Source: Rhyzopertha dominica (lineage: Eukaryota > Arthropoda > Insecta > Coleoptera > Bostrichidae). Taken from it: a DNA stretch of 64,000 nt. Positions 12,801 through 25,200 of the stretch are shown here, piece after piece; the first letter of the stretch is position 1; every line of letters begins with the position of its first letter. A program made the position numbers and the translations under genes. The notes beneath the pieces were generated by a model. The model saw nothing but the letters and a program-made list of their open reading frames with translations, was not told the DNA's origin and ran no database searches. The stretch spans positions 2,604,001 to 2,668,000 of the forward strand of contig QCXZ01000075.1 of NCBI GenBank assembly GCA_025024175.1. Reading direction: 5' to 3'.

Positions 12801-14283
12801 TTTTCACAGTTTTTTTTTTCTATTTACATAATCAGGCGAGCTATTGAGAACTGAAGAAATCTTATATTATTCAAAAATAGCTTTATGGTAACTGACGATA
12901 TAAAAATGACGATGGTACAGCCAACAAAAAAGTAAGCAGCCCTCTAGCATTAATAGTTACCGAGATACCCTATAATTACAACGAAAATGGGACATCCTGT
13001 ACAGGTTATCCATAAATATTAGTACAGCCATATCCTAATTTAGTTCGTTTTATGTAGCTTCTTTCCCACAGGAATCTAGGAACTACCTGTTGCCGTGGAT
13101 ATTCGTGGCTTCCGTCGCTATAGTTTCATCATACGTTGTTGGCCTGTCCTATATGATTTACGGATTTTTGGAACTGATGGTCCTTGGAGGAATCATACTG
13201 GTTATAGCATGTAAGCTGAACTTATTATTTGCTAGGGGAATTTATAATTAAATTATACCTTGGACAGCCCTTCAAAAAATTAAGTAGTAAAACTGACCCG
13301 GTCACGCATAAGTTTGAAGGTGCTTCCACTATTTATGGAATCACGTTTTTCGTCCTGTCCGAAATGACGGATTTGATAAGTAAAGAAACCACGTCAAAAC
13401 TAACTTCTGAAATACGTTCAGTACAATCTAAAGAATTAAAATGCATGTCTACGCTGTGCTGTCTACATCTCAACCAACTGCAGATAGTACTATTTCGCTG
13501 TCATTACAGCTCATCAGTGCAGTTTAGGTCTAGTGTAGACAACACGGCATCGAACTGGTTTTGCTTATATACCAAAGCAATGGTATAATGAAAGTAAGAA
13601 TTTAGGATGGCAATGCCATCTGTCAGCATTACACTGACATGATGACAAAGCCACCTAGCTGCCTTAACGTGTACTACTTCCTAAAGGAAGTGACCTGTAG
13701 CCTGACAAATTGGCCGTGGCGGCCTGCTGTCAAATTGAAGTATGCAGTTGCATGCCAATTTGTCAGGCTACAGGTCACTTCCTTTAGGATGTAGTACCCG
13801 TTAAGGCAGCTAGGTGGCTTTGTCAGTGTAACGCTGACAGATGGCATTGCCATCCTAAATTCCTACTTTCATCTAAAGAATTCTTTATTAAAACTGCTGG
13901 TTTTCAGAAAACGTAATTATCTGAGATTATGGACGCTGTAAGCATTTACATTGTTATTTTTTTTATTATTACGGCACGTTGTTCTAGTTCTCTTTTCGCT
14001 GGGTTGGATATGCGTTTTAAGCTACTACTACGAGCTTTGCGAGCGAAGCTTCTCTCAGCAGCGTACGAACAGGAGGAATGGAAGAAGCAATAACCAGTCA
14101 ACGACGTCCATCGCTACTTTTGAAGACTACCGGACACCACCCCCACCGTACAGCATGGTCTACAAGAACCCGGTCTTTGAAGAGGACAAACCTCCCAGCT
14201 ACGAAGAAGTCAGGGAGACAACGAACCCGGCTTTGGAGAGCGCTAGTAGCCAAACGGCCGAAGAAAATAGAGAAAGATATTAA
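6832..14283 (+). CDS. Four-TM protein with two PY motifs (paralogue 2), 4 exons, 217 aa
   Basis: Exons are 6832-6900, 10951-11100, 13072-13210 and 13988-14283, with donors GTAAGT, GTAAGA and GTAAGC and acceptors TTCAG, CACAG and TTCTAG. Phases are 0, 0 and 1, and the joined frame is 654 nt. The protein starts MAKKCCGCIGLRSG, a Cys-rich cytosolic start, followed by four hydrophobic helices at roughly residues 10-38, 51-68, 78-100 and 105-131. A polar tail carries PPPPY (170-174) and KPPSYEEV (187-194). PY motifs of this kind bind WW domains, for example those of Nedd4-type ubiquitin ligases, so ligase-guided sorting of this membrane protein is plausible. The architecture resembles insect DUF4728 tetraspan proteins; function is unknown. 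AATAAA signals occur after the stop, around 14490 and 14528. Introns carry a dispersed repeat, two foldback elements and a LINE fragment. Confidence 0.8.
7915..9200. repeat. Dispersed repeat family A, copy 1
   Basis: About 1.2 kb in intron 1 of paralogue 2 that recurs in the same orientation at about 58985-59665. Shared blocks include AATACAGAGAAACAAAAA, AATCCATCCGAACTAA, GTTATGAAAGTCTATTTAA and TTTTAGGAATCCAGTAG. Compared with the other copy it has an extra foldback element (8140-8348), and it retains several hundred bases (about 8540-9050) that the other copy lacks. The open frames 8469-8714 and 8738-8932 inside it show no family features and look like chance. Confidence 0.75.
8140..8348. 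mobile_element. Foldback/MITE-like element, copy 1 (rearranged short form)
   Basis: This holds the right arm of the foldback family (GCCAATTTGTCAG, then CACTTCCTTTAGGAAGTAGT, then GGTGGCTTTGTCATCATGTC). The arm is joined directly to a reverse-complement copy of the family's left flank (GGTTGGTTGAAGTGTAGACA). It is bounded by the 8-bp direct repeats TCAGTTTA at 8132-8139 and 8349-8356, and the related repeat at 59.2 kb has a single uninterrupted TCAGTTTA. That makes the boundaries and the insertion event clear. Confidence 0.75.
9200..10950. other. Remainder of intron 1 of paralogue 2
   Basis: AT-rich, with scattered undetermined bases. A short stretch near 9585 reads KIEYCSLVW, as in LINE polymerases, but the surrounding frame does not support a call. 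Nothing else was recognised. Confidence 0.4.
11695..12420 (+). pseudogene. LINE reverse transcriptase fragment, family B copy 1
   Basis: Sense-oriented fragment in intron 2 of paralogue 2. It reads DTLDHVLLCSKMTYYGF, then SRVTSGNPQGSILRPILFLI, then STCVAYADDTYFLHHF (the catalytic YADD box), then INLKLNSNKCSVVYF. It then jumps to HLATFLFRVF and the C-terminal end. Compared with the antisense copy at 36.0-37.1 kb it lacks about 300 bp between the KCFVK block and the HLATFLF block, so it is an internally deleted dead copy. Stops are present, for example after MTYYGFAQ. Confidence 0.8.
12486..12505. repeat. Short ATT microsatellite
   Basis: About six ATT units directly downstream of the LINE fragment, possibly its tail. 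Confidence 0.6.
13438..13870. mobile_element. Foldback/MITE-like element, copy 2 (full form)
   Basis: Located in intron 3 of paralogue 2. Two arms of about 125 bp form a hairpin: the left arm at about 13589-13713 (TAAGAATTTAGGATGGCAAT to CTGACAAATTGGC) and the right arm at about 13753-13869 (GCCAATTTGTCAGGC to ATGGCATTGCCATCC). A 150-bp segment precedes the left arm and is shared with copy 3. Perfect 12-bp direct repeats ATCTAAAGAATT at 13426-13437 and 13871-13882 flank it. No coding capacity is seen; the frame 13229-13588 crosses its edge and is not a gene. Confidence 0.8.
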
Positions 14284-14299
14284 TTGTCTCCGATTAGGA

Positions 14300-16115
14300 G
14301 GCGTTCGTTTATAGTATTATTTCAGTGGTATGCTTCTATGAAGAAATAATTTACGGACTGATTCATCATGTGATAAAAAATGCAAATATACCGTCTAAAT
14401 ACAGATTACGATTAGCTGATTATAGCATTTACGTTGTTTTATAGTACAATTAACATCGTCTACAATTAACATCGTCTGTTGTTAATTGGGCAAATAAACC
14501 GCCATGTATATGAATGTACCTGTTAAAATAAAATGAAAAATTAGGTTTCATTTGTTTCTCTCCGCTCATTCATAGTCTAATTTTTGTTATTTCATCATTT
14601 ATTATTATACCTACAAGACGATAAAATTTTATTTTATTTTAAAATCTTGTATGACATTTTGGTAGGGTTAAAGAAGAGTTTGTTTATTTTGATTTGAATA
14701 GTTTTGATTAGTTATTCGTAAAGATGAAAATCTACCCCCTATGTGACAGCAGAGGTATTAGAGATCATGCCTCAAATATTTTGCTTCATCTACGAAAATG
14801 AGTATACGTGCTTCTAAGAGTGGAAAATTGGAAGGGTTATTCATGATGTTAGCGAAAAGGTATTTTTCGAAAAAGTCAAAAAACACACATGGCCTCATAG
14901 CCTACCTAGCTTTACATTAAAAATTTTAACATTTCAAAGTAGGTAATACATCTAGTCTAATAAATACGATGTTAAATAAGATCGTGCAAACTTTTACAGA
15001 AACAACAAACTAATAATATTGTTGAAGAAACTGACGGATGGTTACAGACCCAAGAAATCTAAAGTTCTTGGAATAAACAAAGTTTATTACGAAATACAGC
15101 AAACTTTAAAATATTCACTACGCATGTGCAATATTTCGATCACGTGCCTTTAAGGGGTACCATACAGGGTCGTAGCTAGGTTTTGAACTTAAAGTGGGCA
15201 AATTAAATTTTTATAACCATAAATACCTAATCACAAAGTACAATAAATTGTAGTTTTACTAAGAAAAGCTCAACAAAAATTGTATTTAAAAACCTTAAAA
15301 CAGGAAAACTAGCAAACATAAATATATTTTGGAATACATGATCATTAACGAAGTGTGGCTTGTTAGAAGTTTATGGAAATTTGTACACAGAGATTGTGGA
15401 GTTAGATTTATCGAACTAAAATATTGGCATCTTATATGCATTTCCGGTTATACCGCCTAAAGTAAATAGTTTTACAGTCGCATGTAACGCATTCAAAAAA
15501 TAAACATTTTTAAAAAACGGTGTCAGATAAAACTGATGCTCTATTAATTATACTGACAATAGTTTAGTTTTTAATATTGTTGTATAAATATGAATAGGCT
15601 GAATATTCAGATAACGTTAATACTTATAGAGTATCAACATTCATAGTCAGGAATATTAAATTTAATGATAAATATCCTGATCTTTTTAAATGAAACGGTA
15701 GGTCAATTGTTCCACCAGTAAATATAGAACGTAAAGTAATAATACTTAACATTTCAAATAAAATTTAAAACTTTCAATCCAGGAAAAACTAAGACCACAC
15801 TGATTTACTGCTTGAAACGTCTCTACGAATTGTTTATAATAAAAAACATCCTCGTTTTGAAAGCATCCCCGTGTTTTCTCTCCTACTAGATCCATAAACA
15901 AAACAAAGCAAACAAAAGATGGCTCAGGAGAACACAGACAAATAATTCAAATATGATATACTATATTCACTCATGAAAACTGTAGAAGAATTGTTTACAG
16001 AGGGCGAAGAACGTTTAACAAACGTTTTTCAAACAAATTAATTATAGCTGTAAATAAGATTTGCAATGACAAACAATAGCAATCTATTGATTCGCTATTT
16101 AAAGATACTGTGCGG
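14300..16115. other. Intergenic sequence, nothing recognised
   Basis: AT-rich DNA between paralogue 2 and a transposase relic. No frame with family features was found. Confidence 0.4.
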
Positions 16116-16119
16116 TCCA

Positions 16120-16620
16120 TTATTTGTTTGTTATACACTTCCTTATACGAGAGAGAACGCCTTTAGTTGTGCAAAAAACCAGAGGTTCCTTGAACACGCT
16201 GTAGCAGATCTTCTTTGGTATTCACTGCACCAGTAGCGTATAGCTTTGATTTTATTATGACAGTTATAAAAATCCAGTGGAGTTAGGTCAAGAGATCGCG
16301 GAGGGCAAAGTAGAATTCCTCTGAGCTAGTGTAGGTACGTTAGGATTTTTATTGGCACAGAAATGGCATCTGCACCTTCTGCTAACAACTCTATTATACT
16401 GGCCATGAATGTAAAACAAATTTAGAATATTAGAGTTCGGATTGTTCATTATTTTGACTTTTTCAACACACAGACAGCTGTATTCTACGGAGGCGATGGT
16501 GACAGATTTGTTTTTTTTCATCCATATTCTATCTTGTTTCTTTTGTTTATGGGTTATTAAACAGTTTCTAGAGTAGCTTGAAGCAGTAAATCGGTGACTA
16601 CTGATCATATATATTATTTT
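16120..16620 (-). pseudogene. Mariner-like transposase relic
   Basis: On the minus strand near 16310-16255 one frame reads PPRSLDLTPLDF, the third-Asp block of DD41D-type mariner transposases. A neighbouring frame continues KSKLYATGAVNTKEDLLQRV, the segment that normally follows it. Frame changes and stops are frequent. The upstream frame (16608-16288) cannot be aligned confidently by eye. The call rests on these two blocks only. Confidence 0.45.
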
Positions 16621-16629
16621 ATTTTACCC

Positions 16630-19410
16630 CTCTAGTTACGAGCCTTAATACCATATTTTAATACAACCTGTAAAAGCTGCCTAATATATTGAAGTAAAAA
16701 AAACTTATTGAAACCGGTAGTTAAATAGCTAAGAAAAACATTTATATACATTAGAAATTCTATCGATGCAAGCCATCGACACGTTTATCGAGAACTACTG
16801 ACCTGTACGGTGATTTTTTTAGCAACACAGTTTTTTAAAGACAAGAATGAACAGCTTGGAGATATTCAAAGCAGTTAAAGTTAAAAAGAGAAAAATATGA
16901 GGATTCGAGGCGTCAACATTTACTGTTGAGAAACGTACAAAATTCTGCTTACGTCCGGAAGCATTAGAAATGTTGCGAATTCATTTTTCTGTTTTCTAAA
17001 ATTATTTAAAAAATAAGAGGCACTTTCTCATTATTTTTTCGTCTCTACAAAGAAGCTTGTCGTGCCAAAAAAATCATCTGAACACTTTTCCAAGCATCAA
17101 TAATTACTCATTACAAATGTTTTAACCCTAAATAGATTCTCAAAAAATAATGTCAAAAGATAATTTAACTATAGTTTATTTGAAGATCGAATTATAATTA
17201 TTTAGAACAGCCTCTATTCATTATTCAGGTTGTCTAATGTTTTTCTGCCTATAACCTGTGAGATAAGTAATATTTAAATTTATACTTATGTATTCATGCA
17301 CAAAAAGATGTATTTAAAACTCCAGTGTAATTTATTTGGAAAATTATTTCGTATCAAAATGATTCAAAATGAAAAATATTAAAAATGATCGCGGTTATAA
17401 TAAAATCGAACTTATCGATCAAATTTTTCTATGTTCTATAGCCTCGCTCGTCTTTTTGATGACGATAGTCAAATAAATGTTCCCATCAAGTCATTGTTAT
17501 TTTTGCAACTTTCTGTTCTACAATAGAGAATTTGAAATTGGGAAAATATAATATTTGCAAGTATCTGCAGACGCAAATGATTTTTTGGACACTCTAATAC
17601 GACAATATTATTTATAAGTGCAATTAGGTACTTACCAAATTAATCTGAGAACTGGTGATACACTGGAGATAATTATCTGCAAAGAAGAAAAAACACTTGA
17701 AAATATTGTAATATGGGCACAATGTTGTATTCAGTTCATTAAAAAAAACCTCGACCTACATGATTACTAATGTACAGGCAGGCCCAATTATTAAGGTAGC
17801 AAACCTGGGCAACTTTGTTGTTTTAACAGAGACTCGACTTCAAATATACACACAAAATAATTGATACTAATATGCACCGTAAAAAGCAAAACTTTACACC
17901 TATTTTACCACGTCTCTCGCTCTGATAATAAGAATGTTACCAAAGTTACATTACCTTATCTGGGATGCTCTGTACAAATCGCTACAACAGATCCGAAAAT
18001 AAAGATTTCTTTCAAATACGTTCTACTTATAGTATTAAAGCTTTTCTATGCTTTAAATGTAGTTTACGTAGGCGTGAATAAGATTACTTAGCAAATCTTC
18101 CAACCAACAATTCCTTTGTTAGGATTTAATTTAATTCTATAGCAAATCAATGTAAACAAATTATTTAGCGTTATTATACAAATATATTTCAAGCCAACGG
18201 AGCCTGTAGCAGCCATTAATATTATCTCCCATTAATCTTCAAACGAAAAATATCCAAAATTACTAATCCGGCAGTGCACAATGAAACTGGATTAACATAG
18301 TTTAATAAAGCATACTCTGTGATGATAAGACCGTATTAGCAGTAACTGATAACAGTTGGAAGGTTAATAACAGAACAAAGGGACACTGAACAAATTATGC
18401 CTATTTACATATACTGAAAGCATGTGTTTTGTTGTGAAATTTCAAAAGATACGGGCTGTTGCGTTATTTTGAAACTAAAGGAAGCCGAGCAACGGTAAAC
18501 ATTGTTTCTTGCGACATAGATTCGTCTACATCACGATTTAAATGACTAAAGTCTCGCTCTTTTATCTCTCTTTTTTTCATAAGATGCCTGTTACATTTAA
18601 CTAACATCTTTTTGAATAGACAGATAATGAAGTGTGTAAGCCCCTAGCATTAGTGGTATTAAATGATAATGAGAGACCAGAAATTTCAGGAGATGATAAA
18701 CAGATTGTTTTGAGAACAAAAGTTAAAATACACAAGATAACCTAAAAATAGTAAGGATTATTAAGCAGATCAGTTATTTAATAATGTAGATAGCAATCAT
18801 TGGCGTCGAGATGTATCCTAAGATATTTAATTAGGGGATTTGGTTTAATTAATTAATCCAGCTTCTAGTAGACACAGGATGACCCAGTTGAATCAAAAAT
18901 TTCATCAGTACTTATAAAAAACTGAGTCATTAATAAAGATTATAGCTTACAATTTGACAGGTGAGCTTAAAGGAAGAGGATAGATAACAATATACAGGGT
19001 GATTTAGGATAGGGCGACAATATTTTGGGAAATGATCGAAAATAAATAACAACAATTCAGCACTTCCCGATATTTTTTTAGTAAATTTCGATGATTGCTG
19101 GGGTGCAGCCGCTGTCACAGCGAAATGTCAAATTATTTTTTTATGAATCAGATAAAATTCCCGGCGATTTTGTTTCTAAATGCCCCTGATTATGGATAAA
19201 ACGTTGTTTGCATTCGTGTTTTAATTAAACGCTTCGCCCTCGCGTTCAAAAATTCTTACGTGGATAAAATACTATGTACCTGAGACACTTATAACAATAA
19301 ATAACTATTTTCATTGCTGAAGAAGATCCATATTACGAATTCACAAAAATATCACCCTCTCTTGACAGCTGTACAAAAAGAAAGTGCAAATAATAAGATA
19401 ATGAATAATG
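16630..19410. other. Intergenic sequence, nothing recognised
   Basis: AT-rich. Short open frames at 17861-18091 and 18930-19118 have no recognisable features and are probably chance. Confidence 0.4.
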
Positions 19411-19414
19411 AATG

Positions 19415-20422
19415 ACAATAACACACCCACAGTTCGTTTACTAAGGAATTACTTTGATAAAAATGACCATGGTTGAATTTTGTTTTTCTTATTGGTAGTG
19501 CTTTTCTAAAAATAATAAGACCTGATTTGGGAAAAAAATAGGATTCTTTTTTAAGTTATGAGACATTTTAAAAATAGCCTATGAATTGGTAAATTTTTTA
19601 CTTAAAAGCTCTGCAGAAAGTAATATATCTTAGTCACATACAATTATGTTAACACGATTATTAAAAAAAAACAAAAACAAGTCAAACCTACTATAAATGA
19701 ATCCCATTATAAAACCTAACTGCTGCTAGGAACTTGCTAGGAAAGTCAGGGTGTATTTTTTATCGCTCCCATATATTTTTAAAGTCGGCATGAACCGATT
19801 CCGATGCTTGTTCACTAATTTACCTAAACCACTTGTTTCGAAACTACAAAATTGTTGTATGTGGTAAAAAATTGCTACATAAAATTTATCAGTCTCGTTA
19901 AGTTTCAATATCTTCCACAGTTTTTCTACGTTTTATGGCAATTCTTACAGAAAGTTACCCATTATGTAGCTTAGAAATAGTTGTAAGATCTTGTTTTTGT
20001 GTCAATTCGGACAACAATTTTCAAATGGCAATAGAACAGTTTCGTCAAGATTCTCTAGATTTGGAAATAAATGTAACTCCAAAAATTCACGCAATTTTTT
20101 ACCGTGTACAATAATTTTGTAGTTTCGAAAATAGTGATTTAGGTAAATTTAGTGAACAAGCATCATAGACAGTTCATGCTGACTTCAAAAATATATGGGA
20201 GCGATATAAACTACCCGAAACACAACCTGATTGTCCCAGTAAGTTTCTAGCTGCAGTTAGGTGACTGTTTCAACGCTTAAAAAAGAATCCTAATTTGTTT
20301 TTCAAATTAGGTCTTATTACTTTTAGAAAAGCTCTACTAATGAGAAAACACAAAATTCAATCATGGACATTTTTTTCAAAGTAATTCCTTAGTAATCGAA
20401 CTGTGACCATTCACTCAGAAAA
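19415..20422. repeat. One-kilobase inverted repeat (foldback element or back-to-back insertion)
   Basis: The left arm starts with CAGTTCGTTTACTAAGGAAT (about 19429) and the right arm ends with its inverse ATTCCTTAGTAATCGAACTG (to about 20404). Pairing continues inwards through GATTGAATTTTG/CAAAATTCAATC-like blocks, CTTTTCTAAAAATAATAAG, TATCGCTCCCATATATTTTT against AAAAATATATGGGAGCGATA, GCTTGTTCACTAA against TTAGTGAACAAGC, and GTAAAAAATTGC against GCAATTTTTTAC near 19863 and 20092. The left arm has about 120-150 extra bases (about 19560-19715). The unpaired centre is about 19875-20090. It lies between paralogues 2 and 3. Confidence 0.75.
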
Positions 20423-20424
20423 AT

Positions 20425-21935
20425 CCAACTTGCTGTTACTACAATAATGTATTGTTATCGAAATATATTTGCGTTAACTGAAATTTATCATTACGACAAT
20501 TATAACAAAACATATCGCTCATTTGTTCCAACTGAACAAATATTGCTGTTTGCATTATTGTTTTTCTTACAATATATTCATGTAAAAACAATAACACTGT
20601 CATTTTACTATGAAAATACTGTAGAAAGAACAGTGTGTAATTGTTGACGCTCAAAGGCAAACACTAAATATTGTCGATTTGACCATCCCTATTCGAAAAT
20701 TCGTACAGCCCTACAGGCATGTTCTGTGTTGTGTACAACTTCGCGACGCCATTTGTATCTGCGCTAGTGGTCTGAATGCATCCAATTGTACCTGCTGTGT
20801 AACATTATACGATACTAGCCTCACATTTATGTTTAATAGTGCTTAATGCATTGTAAAATTGTTTAGTATTGTTAATTCTCAGTAAATACAATGGGCGACA
20901 ACAGTAACTTTACAATAGTGACAGTTTTTGTGAACGTGGGGGTTAGTGCGTTTGCTCCAACACTTTAAAGGTAGGTACGCTGGTTATTTTTTATTGTCAC
21001 ACTAATATGCTTATTGCAATAATTTTAGAATAAATTCTAGTTATAATACTTTGCACCATTGATTGTCACACAATCTCAACCTGTATTGATGGGAAGTGTT
21101 ACTTTACCAAGATAAGTGAAATCTAATATTGTGTTTCTTACCTATATATTGTAGCTCTACATTTGTATTCTGTTTAATTTTCATGATATCTTTATGTTAT
21201 ATATATGTATAATGTTTATTGTATATTATGTATTTTGTGTTCTTCCTTGTGTGCACAATACTATACCTTTGTGTAGACTTACCAACTGCTGTACATATCA
21301 TAAAAGTATCTTTTTGGTCTGACACGTTTGGAATACAGAGTTTGCAAAAGGTTTGTGTTTTATTTTTATTACTTACATATCTTGATTATAATAATGTATT
21401 TTTCGTTTTCCTATGTCCGCAGGCTTTTGTTACAGATTAATAACTGTTATTTTATTTTAACGTGCTATTTATTTAAACGTTCATCACTAAATTTCACCTC
21501 TTAAAAAAACGACAAAGTAATTTTGGGTGAATCTGCGCTCCAAAAATTAAAAAAAAAGATAGTTGAGCCATGACTAAACCAAAAACCAATTTGTGATAAA
21601 TGCAATGTACTTAATAGTTATTCATTAGAACTAAAAGTCTGCAAACTCAGGAAAACATAATAATTGTGACGGTAATAATAACGGTGTAAATATAGTGTCC
21701 ACAACAATACTTTCTTACATCAAACACATAATACTATAATATGAACCACAACTTTCTTTGCGGTAATTAACTTTTATTGTAAAAGTAACAATTCCGGTTT
21801 GTTAATTTAATTGTTTTGGATAATTGATAGTGCAATATTCTGCAACAAAAACATGATAATTACTGTAACAGTATATGCTGTTATCCCTATATTAAATGTA
21901 TAATATGATTGCACCAACTGCATTTTCATTTGTAT
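20425..21935. other. Intergenic sequence, nothing recognised
   Basis: AT-rich. The open frames 20439-20660 and 21219-21440 show no family features. Confidence 0.4.
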
Positions 21936-22031
21936 TAACCAATCAGCTATTTAGTGCCCATTCGCCCCCCTCTAGCTCCGCCACTGCCGTCTACCTGCAC
22001 ATTTACGTGCTATTCTATCCACGATATGTGC

Positions 22032-22052
22032 TGATAAGGCGCAATTTTTATC
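22032..22052. promoter_or_regulatory. GATA-factor motifs upstream of paralogue 3
   Basis: TGATAAG at 22032-22038 and TTATC at 22048-22052 lie about 200 bp before the start codon at 22244. They sit in a GC-richer stretch (about 21960-22240), the counterpart of the cluster upstream of paralogue 2. Confidence 0.35.
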
Positions 22053-22243
22053 AAACTCGCGTTTCCATGACGCTGCCTGCGTTAAACAATAAGTTTGCGC
22101 AAGTTACTCGAACATACTGTGGTCACCTGCCAGGAGAATATTTTGCCGCTAAACGATCGAGATCGCATCTCGTCGAGCGAATCATTGTTTAGTGGAAGGA
22201 TTTGTTGTTGAGTGCGGAGATATGTTGTGAAAACGTTTGCGAA

Positions 22244-25200
22244 ATGGCCACGGAGTATTTTTGTGGGTGTTGCACTTCCAGGAATGCCACACTCATCGTT
22301 GGGATCGTGTCATTTGTAAGTTTGTTGCAACGAAGAATCGATTGGCTTTGGTTTTTTTTTATCCAATTCAATCAAATTAAAAGTGTGCATTGATGTAATA
22401 CAAGGACATATTGATATGCATCTGGCCTACTATATAAAACGCCACAATATTTTAAAACAACATAATATCCCTTAAGACTCCACTTAGCAGAACGTTCATA
22501 AAGTAATTACCTATAAACCATTGGAAAAAATTCCCATCTTGATTTGCAAACCACTCTTTAGCTGCGTATATGATTTTTTTTTCTCATTTATGAATGAAAA
22601 GTATGACTTTTTTCCAGTATATAGCTTCAAACGTATTGATCCCTGCAGGTTGTCTGATACACTGTTTCAAGCGGGCGTAGACAAAAATATTTCCGTATAA
22701 TTTATCAATCCTTCACTGTTTCCACAAGTGATTAAATATTCTCCATAACATTTTGCTTTCGTCGAGGGTATAACAATATCTAACATCTTCTACTAACATT
22801 AACTATCTACTTTATGCATTGTAGATATACCTTTATCAAGTAATTTTCATCATCTGCTGTTGTTAAAAATTTTGCAATATCGTCTTTGCTTAACACTTTA
22901 GATTTTTTGGCTTTACAACCTTCGGACTTTCTTTCTCAGACAGCAGCTCGTCCGAGGAAGAACAAGACCAATGCAGCCGAACCAAACAAGCACGGATGCT
23001 AATAAAAAAGTATCCGCTGGTTGGATGCCCTAAAAACCTCCCCATTCCAGTCCCCAAACTCCTGTAATATGCGCTACGTGGGAGCCCACTATCAACAAGC
23101 GTGTAACCCCTCCAACCCAGCGTAGACGTAGCCGGCCGGCGGTATATCCGGGGGCGGCAGAAATGCCTACCGTACGCTGGTTCAATCAATCAATCACAAC
23201 CTTAGGACTTTCTTTTCCAAAAAGTAACGAGATCATTAAACCTGCTAATATTCTTCGATAACATTGATGTGAGGATGGTTTTAGGATGCAACACTGTCAC
23301 TGTTCTCGGCCCCTTCCTTGTAAATAGATAGAACAAGGTGCAAACTTTTAAATATCAAACATACATTTCACGAAATTAATGTATTTTGGCGTTGTTTGAA
23401 TAATTACCATAGTAACAGTACTTTCTAGGCAGATTAAATTTATTCGTTGCGGGCATTTTACAAATTGTATGGGAATGTCAAAATTTTTCTAATATTATTC
23501 GAATATTCAGGAATGTGAACTTCTTTATGAATGTGATAAAAAATCTTGTATGATATTTGTGTGAAAATACTCTTATAAGGCACTTGTATGAATTGCAGAG
23601 CAAGCGAAGCCTTAAATTTACATTATTCATACTTATATCGGAAATAGCTATTTCGACCCCATGAAGTGCAATCCACTTCAAAATTTTTAGCTATTTTGTG
23701 AGACTTGGTTAAATGTTATTTAGTTTTTTAACGACTGATTATTTGAAACTGTAACTGAAGACCAATTTTTTGAAGGTCAACAGCCTTTTACTTCAAATGA
23801 TTCAAAACGTCGAATCCATTTGCCGCTACTTGCTTAAAACCCTAATTCTGAATTGACTATTAAAAGTGGTCTGAAGGCGAAACTAGAGCAATAAAGAAAC
23901 TTCTGAAATGACTAAAACACCTTACTTAACTGTACGTGATGCAGATGCGAAGGAAAAGTTCTAAATCATATTTATATGAAAAGTTATCATTATCACATTA
24001 GTTTAGAAAAACGAAATACCAACTTTGACAGCTAAGCTGTTATCTGTAGTAGAAGTAAGCGACTTCTTTTGAAACATCTGGTTGAATTTAATCGGATATA
24101 TTATTCTCACCGAATTCTCAGAAGTTAACATATCTGGTTATTATTATCTCAGATGATCAAAACTTTACCTTTATCGTTTCGGTTTCATATGCGAAAATAG
24201 GTTTTTTCTTCCATTCCAAAAATATAAACTTCTCTTAAGATGCAGTTGCTGCTTAAAAATAGGGTTATTGTGCATCCCATAGCTTTACCAGCAATTTCGA
24301 TGTTCATTAGAACACTCTCTGTAACTTTATAAATTCTGCTCGAGTTCATTGTCATCAAATTGCATGGGACTGCTTTCTTTGCTTTTAAGTTTTCAGGAAG
24401 CGCATAAATACGTGTATTGTGCATTATTAAGCAGTGGTTTTTGGCTTCTTGTAAAAATTCATTCCTCAGGTCAAATATTTAAATATTTAAAAGCTAAGTT
24501 TACGCCTTAATTGATAAAAATAACACCACTGCTCAAAGAAAGAGACACTGATATTGCTAATCAACTCTACAACTACTCTTTATGCACTTAGGCTTTATTC
24601 CGTATTCTGTTCTCGTACTGCTATACATGCAATATTGTTTACATAACAGATTGTGTTAATTGAATCCACACGAAGTTGCGTGAGTCTACAATTGGTTTGA
24701 GCATATTGGATCATATCGTGCATGCGAATCTGCTTATAAATTTGTTCCTCGAGAGATTATCGCAAGGCCACCAATTTGGTTAATTGTTTGCATTCTTCCA
24801 ACGTGGAATGCACACGTCAATGTTAAGAAAGGCATACATGAAATACTTGCTGTTCGTCAAGTACATGTACAAAACATGACCGTACGGTAGCAATTAAGAT
24901 TGCTTTATCGCAAATTGTTGAGAACCCTTTGTTATGTTAGATTTGAACTATTTGTAGTTAGGAGCTTAGAATGGCCTTCTTAAAGAGTAATGGATGGACG
25001 TAATTTAGGCTTTTATCTATCATTTTATATATCATCAGTAAGGGCAAAGCAACGAGATAATTTTTGTGATCTTTCTTCAAATATGTACTAAGTACTAAGT
25101 ACTAAATATTAAATATTTGGGTGTACATTTTGACTCCCACATGCGATGGAACGTTCATTGCGAACAATTATGTAATAAAATTAGGCATGTATATTTTTAT

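Noticed and set aside
13229..13588. 119-codon frame after exon 3 of paralogue 2
   Set aside because: It begins in the intron just past the donor and runs into the foldback element, so it is not a gene.
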